A stretch of DNA of 64,000 bases from Aequorivita sp. H23M31 (GCF_004022485.1 NZ_CP034951.1:310001-374000), one strand, 5' to 3'. Positions 15,839-27,100 are shown, counted from the first letter of the stretch. A program made the numbers and translations. The notes: generated by a model not told the origin, from the letters alone.

Positions 15839-17104
15839 ATGAAGAAAAATGACCCCTATGCGGCATTACGGTTTAGGGAGTTCAATATTTTTCTATTCCT
15901 TCGCTTCGCAATGGTCTTTGCCTGGACTATGCAATTTGTAGTAATTGAATGGGAAGTTTATAGCATAACAAAAAATCCGCTTTTACTAGGACTAATTGGT
16001 CTTGTGGAAGTGGTTCCAGCTGTTTCCTTGGCTTTATTTGCCGGTCATATTGTGGATCAACGGGAGAAACGGGGGTTGCTAGTAAAATGCATCTTGGGCT
16101 TTTCTGTGGTCAGTCTCGGACTTTTTCTTCTTACTTGGCCTAAGATTATTGGCGGTTTGGATACGAATACTACATTATATGCAATTTATTTTTTAGTTTT
16201 TCTGGGCGGAATCGTGCGTGCTTTTATGGGTCCGACAATTTTTTCTTTATTCTCATTATTAGTTCCAAAACGCGTATATCCAAATGCCGCTACTTGGAGT
16301 AGTTCGGTTTGGCAGATGGGTGCAGTAATCGGTCCCGCTACTGCTGGATTTTTTATTCATTGGATTGGTGTGCATTGGTCTATGTGTTTTGTTTTTGCTT
16401 TTTCCCTGATTGCGCTGATCCTGCTTTTCAGAATTCCCCGAAAACCTATTCTGAATCCAAAGATTGGAGAGCCGGTAATGCAGAGTTTAAAGGAAGGAGT
16501 GAAATATGTCTGGAATACCAAAGTTATTTTAGGTGCTATTACCTTGGATATGTTTGCCGTACTTTTTGGAGGAGCAGTGGCCTTGCTTCCAATCTATGCC
16601 CAGGACATTTTGAAAGTTGGTTCTGAAGGTTTCGGAATTTTACGGGCCGCACCGGCGGTTGGTGCTTTGGTAATTATGTTTACCTCAGCATATTTTCCGC
16701 TTAATAAAAATGCAGGATTAAAACTTCTGGCCGCGATATTCGGATTTGGGATCTGTATTATCGTTTTTGGTATTTCCACTTGGTTCTGGCTTTCGGTTGT
16801 AGCTTTGTTCCTAAGCGGAGCAACAGATGGAATCTCAGTAATTATTCGTCAGACCATTTTACAACTTCGCACACCCGATGCAATGCGTGGGCGGGTGGCT
16901 TCGGTCAATTCCATGTTCGTAGGATCTTCAAATGAACTAGGAGCTTTTGAAAGTGGCCTTACCGCAAAATTGATGGGAACAGTTACAGCCGTGGTTTTCG
17001 GTGGCGTAATGACCCTGATTACAGTGGTGGGTACAGGTGCCGCACTTCCAAAGCTTCGCAGATTGGATTTGCGAAAGGATTTGGAGGAGAACGAAAGGGC
17101 TTAA
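15839..17104 (+). CDS. MFS transporter (EntS/MFS_3 type)
   Basis: A 12-helix permease of 421 residues. The first half opens with the RFAMVFAWTMQFVVIEWEVY helix pair seen in MFS_3 exporters, followed by the cytoplasmic loop DQREKRG between helices 2 and 3 (the D-x-x-G-R-R equivalent). A central basic loop (RIPRKPI, about residue 200) separates the halves. Relatives export siderophores or drugs; nothing next to it points to a substrate. Start ATG 15839. Confidence 0.88.
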   Translation: MKKNDPYAALRFREFNIFLFLRFAMVFAWTMQFVVIEWEVYSITKNPLLLGLIGLVEVVPAVSLALFAGHIVDQREKRGLLVKCILGFSVVSLGLFLLTWPKIIGGLDTNTTLYAIYFLVFLGGIVRAFMGPTIFSLFSLLVPKRVYPNAATWSSSVWQMGAVIGPATAGFFIHWIGVHWSMCFVFAFSLIALILLFRIPRKPILNPKIGEPVMQSLKEGVKYVWNTKVILGAITLDMFAVLFGGAVALLPIYAQDILKVGSEGFGILRAAPAVGALVIMFTSAYFPLNKNAGLKLLAAIFGFGICIIVFGISTWFWLSVVALFLSGATDGISVIIRQTILQLRTPDAMRGRVASVNSMFVGSSNELGAFESGLTAKLMGTVTAVVFGGVMTLITVVGTGAALPKLRRLDLRKDLEENERA

Positions 17105-17280
17105 CCTTTAATTCTTCAGATTTCTTTTCATTTGACGATAATATAGGCTCGGCTGGATATGCTGTTTATGCCTTTCCACGTATATTCGCAATTCTGAAAT
17201 ATGAAAATGCAAAAGTTTTATAGCAAAACCACTATGGATTGAAAAATCGAAGGGTTTAAAACGCAATGAAATTACAAACC

Positions 17281-17505
17281 ATTATTAGGTTATTAAGTTA
17301 CTCAGTTACTCAGTTACCTAGTTACCCAGTTATTCAGTTACTCAGTTACTCAGTTACTCAGTTACTCAGTTTTTCAGTTGTTTAGAGTGAACGTCTTAAT
17401 AACTTAATAATCAATAACTTAATAGCTCACGTCTTAATAACTTAATAATCTATAACTTAATAACTCACGTCTTAATAACTTAATAATCTATAACTTAATA
17501 ACTCT
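17281..17505. repeat. tandem simple repeats before the symporter gene
   Basis: Two unlike arrays: first about ten copies of CAGTTACT (17290-17372), then about three copies of a unit of about 37 nt holding TTAATAACTTAATAATCTATA plus ACTCACG (17393-17505). No gene is seen in 17105-17577. Confidence 0.8.
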
Positions 17506-17577
17506 TATGGCGAGATTATTTTTCCAACCTGAAAGTTTTGCACCTAAGTGCATAGTTTCACCTAACGACTGTCATCT

Positions 17578-18759
17578 ATGAAGCGCTTATTTTCCAATCT
17601 ACTTTTCAGGGTTTTTCTAGCAATTGTCTTCGGAATAATCTTCGGACTTTATCTCCCCGAATCCGTCAATAGAATTTTTACAACTTTCAATGCTTTCTTT
17701 GGTCAATTCCTGAATTTTGCAATTCCACTGATTATTATGGGATTGATTATGCCAGCCATTTCGGATCTTGGGAAGGGGGCAGGAAAGTTACTTTTAATAA
17801 CTGCTGCCATAGCTTATGGATCTACACTTTTTTCAGGTTTTATGACTTATTTTGCTGCTTCAAGCATATTTCCATCCCTATTGGCTTCTCAAGTAGATGC
17901 TACTGCCCAAATTGCCGAAACTGGGAAGGAACTAACGCCTTACTTCAGTATAATAATTCCGCCAGTTTTAGATGTAATGTCGGCTTTGGCTTTGGCATTT
18001 GTAATTGGTTTAGGGTTATCCTATCAGGAAAAATCAAGTTTGAAATCCGTGGTCAAGGATTTTCAAGTCATCATAATGCAATTGATAGAAAATGTGATTG
18101 TTCCGCTTTTGCCACTCTTTATTTTGGGAATTTTTGCAAGCATGGCCTATAGCGGAAAAGTATATTCCATTCTCTCTGTTTTTCTCAATATAATCGGGGT
18201 TATTTTCGCTCTTCATATCGGCTTGTTGCTAATACAATACTTAATAGCCGGCTCAATTGTGGGGAAAAATCCCATCCGCTTGTTGGCGAATATGATGCCT
18301 GCCTATTTTACTGCCCTAGGAACCCAATCTTCGGCAGCAACGATTCCCGTGACCTTGGAACAGACCAAAAAGAATGGCGTCTCCGATAAAATCGCAGGTT
18401 TTGTAATTCCCTTATGTGCCACCATACACTTGTCTGGAAGTACCATGAAAATAACCGCCTGCGCAATGGCATTAATGATTTTGGAAGGCATGCCATTTAC
18501 CTTCACGCTATTTGCCGGATTTATAGCTATGTTAGGAATTGCGATGATCGCAGCTCCAGGAGTTCCCGGAGGTGCGATTATGGCGGCGATAGCTTTGTTG
18601 CAGTCTATGTTAGGTTTTAACGAAGAAATGATTGGGCTTATGATCGCCCTGTACATCGCTATGGACAGTTTTGGTACCGCTTGCAATGTCACCGGAGATG
18701 GTGCCATCGCTCTGGTAATAAACAAAATAACAAAACAAGGTATCGCTTATTCGACTTGA
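17578..18759 (+). CDS. dicarboxylate/amino acid:cation symporter (DAACS, SDF family)
   Basis: A glutamate-transporter-fold protein of 393 residues that imports a C4-dicarboxylate or acidic amino acid with Na+ or H+. Conserved elements: hairpin 1 TQSSAATIPVTLE (serine-rich motif, about residues 254-266), the helix 7 segment TIHLSGSTM (family NMDGT position, here altered to LSGST), hairpin 2 APGVPGGAIMAA, and the helix 8 motif DSFGTACNVTGDGAIALV. The departure from NMDGT in the ion/substrate site suggests atypical coupling or substrate. It ends with TGA (18757), a host gene using UGA as stop. Confidence 0.9.
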   Translation: MKRLFSNLLFRVFLAIVFGIIFGLYLPESVNRIFTTFNAFFGQFLNFAIPLIIMGLIMPAISDLGKGAGKLLLITAAIAYGSTLFSGFMTYFAASSIFPSLLASQVDATAQIAETGKELTPYFSIIIPPVLDVMSALALAFVIGLGLSYQEKSSLKSVVKDFQVIIMQLIENVIVPLLPLFILGIFASMAYSGKVYSILSVFLNIIGVIFALHIGLLLIQYLIAGSIVGKNPIRLLANMMPAYFTALGTQSSAATIPVTLEQTKKNGVSDKIAGFVIPLCATIHLSGSTMKITACAMALMILEGMPFTFTLFAGFIAMLGIAMIAAPGVPGGAIMAAIALLQSMLGFNEEMIGLMIALYIAMDSFGTACNVTGDGAIALVINKITKQGIAYST

Positions 18760-18780
18760 GCCACCAAATTTCAAGAAATG

Positions 18781-19437
18781 TTATTTGGAAAAATCCCATT
18801 TGGAAATTTTCATCAGAAATTCCTTGTTCACTTTGTGAATTCCTTCAAACACTTCTATTTTTAATCGGTCTTTAAAAAGTTTACTTCCTTTTAATTGTTC
18901 CTCGGTTTTTCGTGCTTCGGTAACGTATTGGTCTTTGTCGCCATAAAGATAAATAACCTTAGCAGTAGGATCTAGAAATTCAAAATCCTCTGGTTTCAGC
19001 TCCACTGGAATACCTCCTGAATGGAGAATCAGCATATTGCATTGAATTTTTCGTTTCGCAATCCACCGTGCAGCGATTGAAACTCCCTGAGAATATCCCA
19101 ATACGATTAGATTGGGAATTTCATCTGTAATTTCGTTTTCAAATACTGCATCCACATAATTAAGTACGTTTTCAGTTTCCATTATGGTGTTTTCCTTAGT
19201 CAACCAAGAAGCACCAACATGTTTAAAGCGTTTGTCCTGATAGTATTTGGAGGGTGCTTGAGGCGCAATTATGTAATTTTCTTCAGAATTGAGTTCAGAG
19301 AAATAATTAATGAAGTATTTGCTTAAATAGCCCAAGCCGTGAAAAACCATCCAGACGTTTTTCGTCTTTTCGGTGAAGGAATTTAGGGTGGAATAGCTAT
19401 TTGAAGTGGTGTAGGAGACCTGTTTTTCGATGCTCAT
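18781..19437 (-). CDS. alpha/beta-hydrolase esterase (phospholipase/carboxylesterase type)
   Basis: A cytoplasmic serine hydrolase of 218 residues. The nucleophile elbow is GYSQG (Ser near residue 115). The oxyanion region is FHGLGYLSKYF, the acid is in LYGDKDQYV, and the histidine is in GIHKVNKEF. Most similar in plan to small carboxylesterases that deacylate lysolipids or thioesters. It converges on the symporter gene, 21 nt apart, with no clear terminator between them. Substrate unknown. Confidence 0.8.
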   Translation of the reverse strand: MSIEKQVSYTTSNSYSTLNSFTEKTKNVWMVFHGLGYLSKYFINYFSELNSEENYIIAPQAPSKYYQDKRFKHVGASWLTKENTIMETENVLNYVDAVFENEITDEIPNLIVLGYSQGVSIAARWIAKRKIQCNMLILHSGGIPVELKPEDFEFLDPTAKVIYLYGDKDQYVTEARKTEEQLKGSKLFKDRLKIEVFEGIHKVNKEFLMKISKWDFSK

Positions 19438-19488
19438 TTTGTGGGGTTCAATTTTGTATGTTTACAAAAGTAAGGGATTAAAAAGACT

Positions 19489-19713
19489 ATGGAACCTTCA
19501 ATAATTGATATAGAAGTTTATTTGTACAGAAAAGAGACGGTCGCAGAATAATTCAACACGGGTTTTGAAGAAGGTGATGATGCAGAATGTTATTATCAAA
19601 AGTCCTCAGATTTTAAAACCCAAATAACCTTCAGTATCTGCATGAAGAGAAAACCTATTATTTTTTTAAAACTTCTTTCAAAACTCCTTATGTTTAATTC
19701 CAAACCTCAATAG
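19489..19713 (+). pseudogene. small broken gene with one in-frame TAA
   Basis: A frame of 75 codons from ATG 19489 to TAG 19711-19713 is interrupted only by TAA at 19549-19551 (codon 21). The second part (FNTGFEEGDDAECYYQKSS) is acidic and protein-like. No family recognised. It may be a decayed gene or chance; no frameshift is needed to join the halves. Confidence 0.35.
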
Positions 19714-19725
19714 AAATCATAAACA

Positions 19726-20751
19726 ATGCTTACCGTTATAGAATTTGAGAAATTATTATCGAAATCTGAAAGTTCGGTTTTGGATTTCAAAAAGGAACTT
19801 TACGATTTTCAGAATCATCAGGATGGAACTTCAAAATTTATTAAAGACATACTTTCCTTTTGCAATACAGTAAGAAATGAAACATCATATATAATTTTTG
19901 GTATAAAAGAAATGGGGGATAGCTCTCTAGATTTATTAGGAATTTCGGAAAATATTGATGATTCAATTCTTCAAGAAAAGGCTAGAACAAAAATATTTCC
20001 ATCACCAGGCTTTAAATATTATACACTTTCTTATAAAAGCAAACTATTTGGAATTTTAGAATTTCCAGTGACCAAGTATGAAGTTCCACTATCGCCAACA
20101 ACGAAAATGAAAGGTTTAGAACCTGGAAAGTTTTATTTCAGAAATGGAACTTCTAATACCGAAGCTTCTGGACTAGAGTCCATTCATATTGGCAAATGGC
20201 TAGATAGCCTTCCAAATTTCAAAGTTAATTCAGAACAAAAGATAAAAACCTCAGATTTTATAATTAGGTTATCGAACGAAGATGAAAAGCTTTCAAAAGT
20301 TTTACCGGAATTGTTAGCATTCGCTACTGAAAATAATTGGGTAAATCTTGTTGAATTTTGTTCAATTCAGATTATTGGGATCCGAAGTCAAACCGATGAG
20401 GAGTATCCATATAGAATGCAAAAAGTATGGGGATCCATTTACCAAGCAGAATTTAATTCTAATCCATATTTGGTATTAACTCAAAATAAATTGCAAAAGG
20501 AATTAAATGAAGACAAAAATTTCTTTTCTTTAAAATTAACCTTCACTCAAAGTTTACTTGAATTAGAAAATATAATCAAGAAATTTGATGAGGATTCTGG
20601 ATTTAGTATTACAATTCAAAAGAGGAATATGAAGGAAATATCAAAGGATGGCCCAGATAGGCCATTCTTTATTTATTGTCTTGAAGATGATTATAAATCG
20701 GTTTATAGCAATATTAGACAAAAAGCAATCGATTATTTAATGCTAAAATAA
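19726..20751 (+). CDS. AlbA_2 (Schlafen-type ATP-binding) domain protein
   Basis: A protein of 341 residues. The N-terminal half has the AlbA_2 pattern: E-S-S-V-L-D-F-K-K at residues 13-22, then a FIKDILSFCNTVRNE helix, SYIIFGIKE, and a later GKFYFRNGTSNTEAS segment (about residue 140), which matches the family's YxRxGSxTxxA end. Such domains occur in putative regulators and in host-defence or toxin-antitoxin contexts; the C-terminal 170 residues are unrecognised. Codon use is very AT-rich. It stands alone, so its role cannot be read from neighbours. Confidence 0.75.
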   Translation: MLTVIEFEKLLSKSESSVLDFKKELYDFQNHQDGTSKFIKDILSFCNTVRNETSYIIFGIKEMGDSSLDLLGISENIDDSILQEKARTKIFPSPGFKYYTLSYKSKLFGILEFPVTKYEVPLSPTTKMKGLEPGKFYFRNGTSNTEASGLESIHIGKWLDSLPNFKVNSEQKIKTSDFIIRLSNEDEKLSKVLPELLAFATENNWVNLVEFCSIQIIGIRSQTDEEYPYRMQKVWGSIYQAEFNSNPYLVLTQNKLQKELNEDKNFFSLKLTFTQSLLELENIIKKFDEDSGFSITIQKRNMKEISKDGPDRPFFIYCLEDDYKSVYSNIRQKAIDYLMLK

Positions 20752-20953
20752 TGGAATCTTCCAATACCTTTTCTCGTCTGCTTTTGAATGCGATTATCTA
20801 AACTTATACTTTGTTAAACCGGTTACTTATTTTCCATAATTAATTTTAACATATAAAATGAAATTGCTTACTCCGAAAAGTCGCTCATTTAATAACACTC
20901 CCTATTCTAAATCCCAATTCGTATTTTTACCACCCAATCCCAAACCCCAAAAA

Positions 20954-21373
20954 ATGACCAAATCAGAAATCCTTACTGCCTGCAACAATATGTGCAAAAA
21001 CACCCTTATGGAAACTCTAGATATCGAGTTTACCGATGTGGGTGATGATTTTTTGGTAGCCCGAATGCCCGTAACCCCAAGAATCCACCAACCCGATGGA
21101 GTTTTACACGGAGGTGCTTCCGTAGCTTTGGCAGAGAGTGTAGGCAGCGCGGGAGCATTTATCTTTTTAAATTCTGATGAAGTCGTTATCCGTGGTTTGG
21201 AAATTTCTGCCAATCACGTAAAAAGTGTACGCGATGGCTATGTATATGCGCACGCCAGTATTCTTCATAAAGGTCGCACCACCCAACTTTGGCAGATAAA
21301 GATCACCAATGAAGAAGGTGACTTGGTTTCCCTAGTAAAACTCACCACCATTACTCTCCCAAAACGCAATTGA
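20954..21373 (+). CDS. menI: hotdog-fold acyl-CoA thioesterase, probably DHNA-CoA thioesterase
   Basis: A thioesterase of 139 residues. The hotdog active site is VLHGGASVALAESVGS (His-Gly-Gly then catalytic Glu), followed by HVKSVRDGYVYA. Its stop TGA (21371-21373) overlaps the ATG of the isochorismate synthase gene in TGATG, and menD follows, so it most likely hydrolyses 1,4-dihydroxy-2-naphthoyl-CoA in menaquinone synthesis. The start at 20954 (MTKSE) is chosen over 20858 because the longer version adds a Pro/Ser-rich tail unlike the family. A general PaaI-type role remains possible. Confidence 0.82.
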   Translation: MTKSEILTACNNMCKNTLMETLDIEFTDVGDDFLVARMPVTPRIHQPDGVLHGGASVALAESVGSAGAFIFLNSDEVVIRGLEISANHVKSVRDGYVYAHASILHKGRTTQLWQIKITNEEGDLVSLVKLTTITLPKRN

Positions 21374-22437
21374 TGGATTTCAAGACCCTGATTGAAAAAG
21401 TTTCTCTGCAATACGAGAAAAAACTGCCCTTTGTGATTTTTTCTAAAACAAGCAGTGAAACTGTTCGCTGTTATTGTCAGCAAAACGACAACTTATATAT
21501 CGACGATTCTCTGAGCAATAACGGTTTTGTGTTATCTCCATTTGATAGTCGTTTGGAAAGTTATCTTATTCCTAAAAACGAATCAGAAAGCTTTGAAACA
21601 TATTTTAAAATTTCTGAAATAGAGAAGGAGCGGGTTGAAGTTTCAGAATTGGAAAGCGATCGAATTGCTTATGAAGAATTTATCTCTGAAACAATAGACA
21701 CCATCCAAAAAGGGGATGCAGCAAAGATTGTCGTATCACGAAAGAAGGATTTTCAACTTTCCGATTTTTCGATAGCAAGTTTGGTAGAACGTCTTTTCTC
21801 TGCTTATCCAACCGCATTTAGATATGTTTGGTTTCATCCCAAAACGGGAATTTGGTGTGGAGCAACGCCTGAGATCCTTGTCAATATTGAACAGAACAAA
21901 TTTAGAACCATGGCATTGGCAGGAACCCAGCCATACACTTCGGGAGAGATTACTTGGCGTAAAAAGGAAATGGAGGAACAGCATTTCGTGACTGAAGCAA
22001 TTTTAGAAAATCTAAACGGAATTGTAAATGACATTGAAGTCTCTGAAACCCGAAATCATCGCGCTGGTTCGCTTTTACATCTTTGTACAGATATTTCGGG
22101 AAAATTGGGTGAAGAGGAGGGAGCTCTAGCCAAGATTGCCTGGGCATTGCATCCTACACCTGCTATTTGCGGTACGCCTCAAAAATATGCCAGGGATTAT
22201 ATTATTGAAAACGAAGGATATCCACGCGAATTTTATACTGGTTTTCTCGGTCCCATTGAAGAAGATAACGCTTCTGCCACGTTAATGGTCAATTTAAGAT
22301 GTATGAAAATTGAAAATGAAACGGCATCTATTTTTGTAGGTGGAGGAATCACGGCAGATTCTCATCCAGAAGAGGAGTGGAAGGAAACCCAAAATAAAAT
22401 GCAGACTATGCTACAAGTATTGCAGCCAATGCTTTAA
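21373..22437 (+). CDS. menF: isochorismate synthase
   Basis: A chorismate-binding enzyme of 354 residues that converts chorismate to isochorismate, the first step of menaquinone synthesis. Signatures: GDAAKIVVSRKK with the general-base lysine, FRTMALAGT, the LHPTPAICGTP active-site helix, and the C-terminal FYTGFLGPIEE and LRCM segments with metal-binding acids. The N-terminal third is divergent. Translation is coupled to the thioesterase gene through TGATG; menD begins 30 nt after its stop. Confidence 0.9.
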   Translation: MDFKTLIEKVSLQYEKKLPFVIFSKTSSETVRCYCQQNDNLYIDDSLSNNGFVLSPFDSRLESYLIPKNESESFETYFKISEIEKERVEVSELESDRIAYEEFISETIDTIQKGDAAKIVVSRKKDFQLSDFSIASLVERLFSAYPTAFRYVWFHPKTGIWCGATPEILVNIEQNKFRTMALAGTQPYTSGEITWRKKEMEEQHFVTEAILENLNGIVNDIEVSETRNHRAGSLLHLCTDISGKLGEEEGALAKIAWALHPTPAICGTPQKYARDYIIENEGYPREFYTGFLGPIEEDNASATLMVNLRCMKIENETASIFVGGGITADSHPEEEWKETQNKMQTMLQVLQPML

Positions 22438-22467
22438 AATTTTGCGCGTCTTCGTACCTTTGCTTTA

Positions 22468-24150
22468 ATGAAATTCTCCACAAAATTACTCTCGCAGACC
22501 CTTGTACAATTATGCTTGGAAAAGGGCATCAATCATATCGTTATTTCTCCTGGATCCCGTAATGCTCCGTTAACCATCGGATTCGGCGAACATCCCAAAT
22601 TTAAATGTTTTAGCGTTGTCGATGAACGCAGTGCGGCTTTCTTCGCCTTGGGAATGGCGCAGCAACTTAAAAAACCCGTTGCGGTTGTTTGTACTTCTGG
22701 CTCGGCGTTGCTGAATTATTATCCAGCTATTGCAGAAGCCTTTTATAGCGATATTCCGCTAGTGGTCCTTTCCGCAGACAGACCTGCCGAATTTATAGAC
22801 ATAGGAGATGGGCAAACCATCCGCCAGGAAAATGTATTTGAAAACCTTATTCTATACAGTGCCAATTGTAAAGAAGGAGAGGAATTTCAGGTGCATAATG
22901 AAACAGAAATAAACATTGCCCTGAATACTGCTTATGAGCTTAATGGTCCTGTGCATATAAATATTCCGTTTTCTGAACCTCTTTATAAAACCACCGAGCA
23001 TCAATTGGTATGGCCGCAGAATGTACCACCAAGATTGCCGATAATTTCTTCCGGAGAAAATATTTCTCAAGAAGTGTTTACGGATTTTGTGGAGCAATGG
23101 AACAGCAGTAAACGAAAAATGATCCTTGTAGGAGTTTTAGCTCCCGATAGTTTGGAGCAAAGGTTTGTAGAACAACTTGCAAATGACGAAAGTGTTTTGG
23201 TTTTGACCGAAACCACGTCTAACCTCCATAATCCGAATTTTATTTCGGCTATTGATCAACTGATTGCTCCGCTCACCGAAGATGATTTTAAATTGTTACA
23301 GCCTGAGGTTTTGCTCACTTTCGGAGGAATGATAGTTTCCAAAAAGATAAAGTCATTTTTACGGACCTTTCCCCCCAAAACCCATTGGCACATAGATTCC
23401 AAAAGAGCATACGATACTTTTTTTGCATTGGATCAGCATTTTAAAGGAAGCATAAATGAGTTTTGTGCTGAATTCCTTCCGAAGACAGTAGAAGTAGCGT
23501 CTGAATATAAAAAGCACTGGCTTCAAATTAAAAATTATCGATTAGCCCGGCACGAAATTTATGAAACTCAGATTCCCTATTCTGATTTTATGGTTTTTTG
23601 TACGGTGCTAAGTGAACTTCCCCAAAATATTCAACTTCAATTGAGCAATAGCGCTACAATCCGTTATGCACAGCTTTTCGATATTCCCAGTTCGGTTGAG
23701 GTTTTCTGCAATCGGGGGACTAGTGGGATTGACGGTAGCACAAGCACGGCAGTAGGAGCAGCCTATGCTTCAAAATTGCCTACCGTTTTTTTAACTGGCG
23801 ATCTCAGTTTCTTTTATGACAGCAACGGTTTATGGAATGATTGTATTCCAAGTAATTTCAAAATTGTGGTTGTCAATAATGGAGGAGGGGGTATTTTCAG
23901 AATTCTCCCAGGAGATAAAGATTCAGAATTGTTCGACACTTATTTTGAAACCAAACATAGCCTAAGCGCAAAGCAACTTTCGGAAATGTTTGGTTTTAAT
24001 TATGCAGTCATCAATGACAAAGAGGATTTAAGAGAAAAAGTGAAGGATTTTTTCGGCTCAGAAAACGGTCCGTCTTTGTTGGAGATATTTACACCTTCAA
24101 CGGTCAATGACGCTGTGTTGTTGGAATATTTTAGGTTTGTTGGTATTTAA
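22468..24150 (+). CDS. menD: SEPHCHC synthase (MenD)
   Basis: A ThDP enzyme of 560 residues that joins isochorismate and 2-oxoglutarate. The N-terminal ThDP-pyrimidine domain shows ISPGSRNAPLTIG and the activating glutamate in VDERSAAFFALG. The C-terminal ThDP-binding domain shows TGDLSFFYDSNGLWN and NNGGGGIFRILPG. Length is typical. A TACCTTTG box (22455-22462) just before the start suggests an extra promoter beside read-through from menF. Confidence 0.96.
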   Translation: MKFSTKLLSQTLVQLCLEKGINHIVISPGSRNAPLTIGFGEHPKFKCFSVVDERSAAFFALGMAQQLKKPVAVVCTSGSALLNYYPAIAEAFYSDIPLVVLSADRPAEFIDIGDGQTIRQENVFENLILYSANCKEGEEFQVHNETEINIALNTAYELNGPVHINIPFSEPLYKTTEHQLVWPQNVPPRLPIISSGENISQEVFTDFVEQWNSSKRKMILVGVLAPDSLEQRFVEQLANDESVLVLTETTSNLHNPNFISAIDQLIAPLTEDDFKLLQPEVLLTFGGMIVSKKIKSFLRTFPPKTHWHIDSKRAYDTFFALDQHFKGSINEFCAEFLPKTVEVASEYKKHWLQIKNYRLARHEIYETQIPYSDFMVFCTVLSELPQNIQLQLSNSATIRYAQLFDIPSSVEVFCNRGTSGIDGSTSTAVGAAYASKLPTVFLTGDLSFFYDSNGLWNDCIPSNFKIVVVNNGGGGIFRILPGDKDSELFDTYFETKHSLSAKQLSEMFGFNYAVINDKEDLREKVKDFFGSENGPSLLEIFTPSTVNDAVLLEYFRFVGI

Positions 24151-24191
24151 TCTTTTCCGTAAAACTCGGAACTTGAAACCTGAACCCCTTC

Positions 24192-27100
24192 CTATTCCAC
24201 CGTCTTCAAATTATCATCCGAATTTCTGTCAATCAACTTATTATAAGGATCAATCCCGGCTTTTAATGGTTTTTTATCGGTGACTATCGTAAAAGTATTA
24301 TCTCCCGGCTTTAACCATTTCAATTCAAAATACAAAGGATTTTTTATGGTGACACCCTCGTTATTCACGATATCTTCGCCGAATAAACCTATATCGACAA
24401 GGTTTTTCTTATTGTCAATTTTCTCTTCTCGTCCCGTATTATCATAATAGATTTTTTGACTATTTACGGTAAAAGTGGTTTCCCATTTTCCATTTGCCAA
24501 TTCTTTTGTTTTGGCATCCATAACCCTGTTTTCATAAAGTACAATTTCCTTAAAACCGTCATCAATTTTATATTTAAGGGAATCGGGCGTTACGGCGTGA
24601 ATCGCTTTATATAAATCTTCCGAAGTGGGATAAAAGCCTTTTTCATTGTATTTATATTCATTCATAAAGTTTTTTAATCCTTTATTGAGTACATCCTCGC
24701 CCATGGCATCTTGAAGATCGTACATAATCATAGAACCTTTTTCATACCAAATATGTCCACCGGTTTCTACATCTATCAAGGCTCTTTCAGGTTTAAAACT
24801 GAACTTTCTGCCTGCCAGATATTTATCCAATGAACTTTTTAGGAAAGTTTTGATTGCGTTCTCCCCGTATTCATGCTTCATCGTCATTAAGGAAGTATAT
24901 TCCGCAAGGGTTTCTGAAATAATATTTCCCCCGGAAGTTTTGCTGGGAGTTACGATATGGCCCCACCATTGGTGTGCTACTTCGTGAGAAGTAATTCTAA
25001 AAGCATAATTATAGCTATCTGCTTTTGAAAAATCGGCCGCAAAACCAAAGTCCTCAGAGTACGGAATTGTGGTCGCAAAAGATTGTGCAAAAGTTGCATA
25101 GGCTGGAAATTCTATCACACGAATCACCGAATATGGATATTCCAAAAAGTTTTTCGAATTGTAATCCAACGCCACTTTTATCCCTTTGATAAAATATTCC
25201 AAGTTTTTATTGTGTTTTGGAGAATGGTAGATTTCTATATCTACCTTTTTCCCACTCGGAGCTATCCAACTATCTTTTTCAATTTCATAGGCCGCAGAAA
25301 CAAAACTGAAGAAATAATCGGTTTTATTTTCCAGTTTATACTGAAAATAACTTCTGTCATCCTCATCCCAATGTTTTGTCAGCTTTCCGGGAGCCACGGC
25401 AACTTGTCCTTTTTTGGTACTTACAACCGCTTCAAAATGGAGATAGTCGCCATCTTCATTAAATAAGTTTTTACGAAGTGCCGTACTATCTGTTCTTGAT
25501 GAAAGAATATAATCTAGTTCTTCCAAGCCATATTTTTTCCGTGCTCCATTTTCCAACAAAACCCGTTCGTAATGAAAGGAAGGAAAAATATCATCCCTAA
25601 AAAATGTACCATTCCCCAAGATTGCAGTTTCGCTATCTGAGGAAAAGCCGTGGGTCGTAGCTTTTGTTTCAATTACCAAGGAAGCAGTTTCTTCAGGTTG
25701 CAAACTTTCTGGCAGTTTATAAATAAAAGCCCGATAGTCTTCATCTCTTTCAAAAGGTTCCAGCTCTTGACCATTATAAACCACTTTTGTGATTTTAGTG
25801 TCGGCAATAGGAAATTTAATCTCCATAAATAAGGTGTCAATAGGCGTGTCAAAGTTGTTGATCACCTTAAATTCACCCTTTGCCACAACATCTCTTTCTT
25901 CTGGGAAAATATCGATAAACGCTTTTAGATCGATGACTTGAATATGGGGCTTGTCAATGTATTTAGCGTACTTCTTCTCAGCTTCCGCACTGATTCTGTT
26001 GCTATAATCACCATTTTCCAACTGGTTCAAAACCTTTAAATTGTAATAACTATAAGCTCCTACCGAAACAAAAGCCAAGATAAAAAACAGCATTATTCCC
26101 AATGTTTTTCCGCTAAAGCGTTTTTTTGCGATCTGTAGTCGTTCTTTTGCCGAGGAAAGAAAACCTCGATTCCAAAATAAGATGCCAATCGTTGCCAGAA
26201 TTCCTGTAAATAGGATCCAATATAGATTTAACCAAAAACTACCGAATAGGTAATGACCAAATCCATTTAAATCGCTTAAAAATCCGCTGGGAGTACCACC
26301 AAAAATAACTAGGGGATTTGTTGTTTTAAATGCTAGGGTGAAGAGAAGTGGAAGACCTATATAAATTATAATAACCAGAAAATGTCCAAGGAATTTATTG
26401 TTCACCAAAACGTGGATAAAAAATGCCAAAAGCACGGTCATTACATATGAGGGAAAAATTGTAGTGAAATTAAAAATTAAATAAACATCCACTTCGTAAT
26501 GAAAATAGCCGTTAAAAGTTTGGTATAAAATTCCTACAACTACATTCAATAATGTCAAAACCACGGCGACACCCATTAATGCAATTATTTTTGAGAGATA
26601 TAGGGTAAAATTGCTAACCGGCAAGGCATCATAGAATTCAAATGTTTTGTTCTGTCTGGTTCTGTGCACTGCTTCGCCAGCATAAATCACCAAAATAATT
26701 ACCGAAAACAAAGAAAGCCCACCTGAAATCTGCGACACCATATAACGGGTTAAGGGTAGGGAAGGAGTGCCGTAAATTTGATTGGATTGAAAGGTGATAA
26801 ATCCTGCAACGATAATTCCTATTACAATCAAGATGATAAACACGGTTTCCTTTACGATAGAAAGGAATTCGATTTTACTTAAAGAAAGAAGATTTTCCCG
26901 TCGTGCTTCGGCATTAAAGACCTGGGTGATATTGGGGATAAAGGAAGACGGAACATATTCTTCTTTTCCTTCTTTAACCGATTTCTTTTTTGAAGTGGTC
27001 AAAAATCCCTTATAAGAGAATTTAAATAAGGTGAAAAAGAAAATCAAAAATGAAATTCCCAACCATAATAATCTATTTAAAGCAAATTTCCCTGAGAGTG

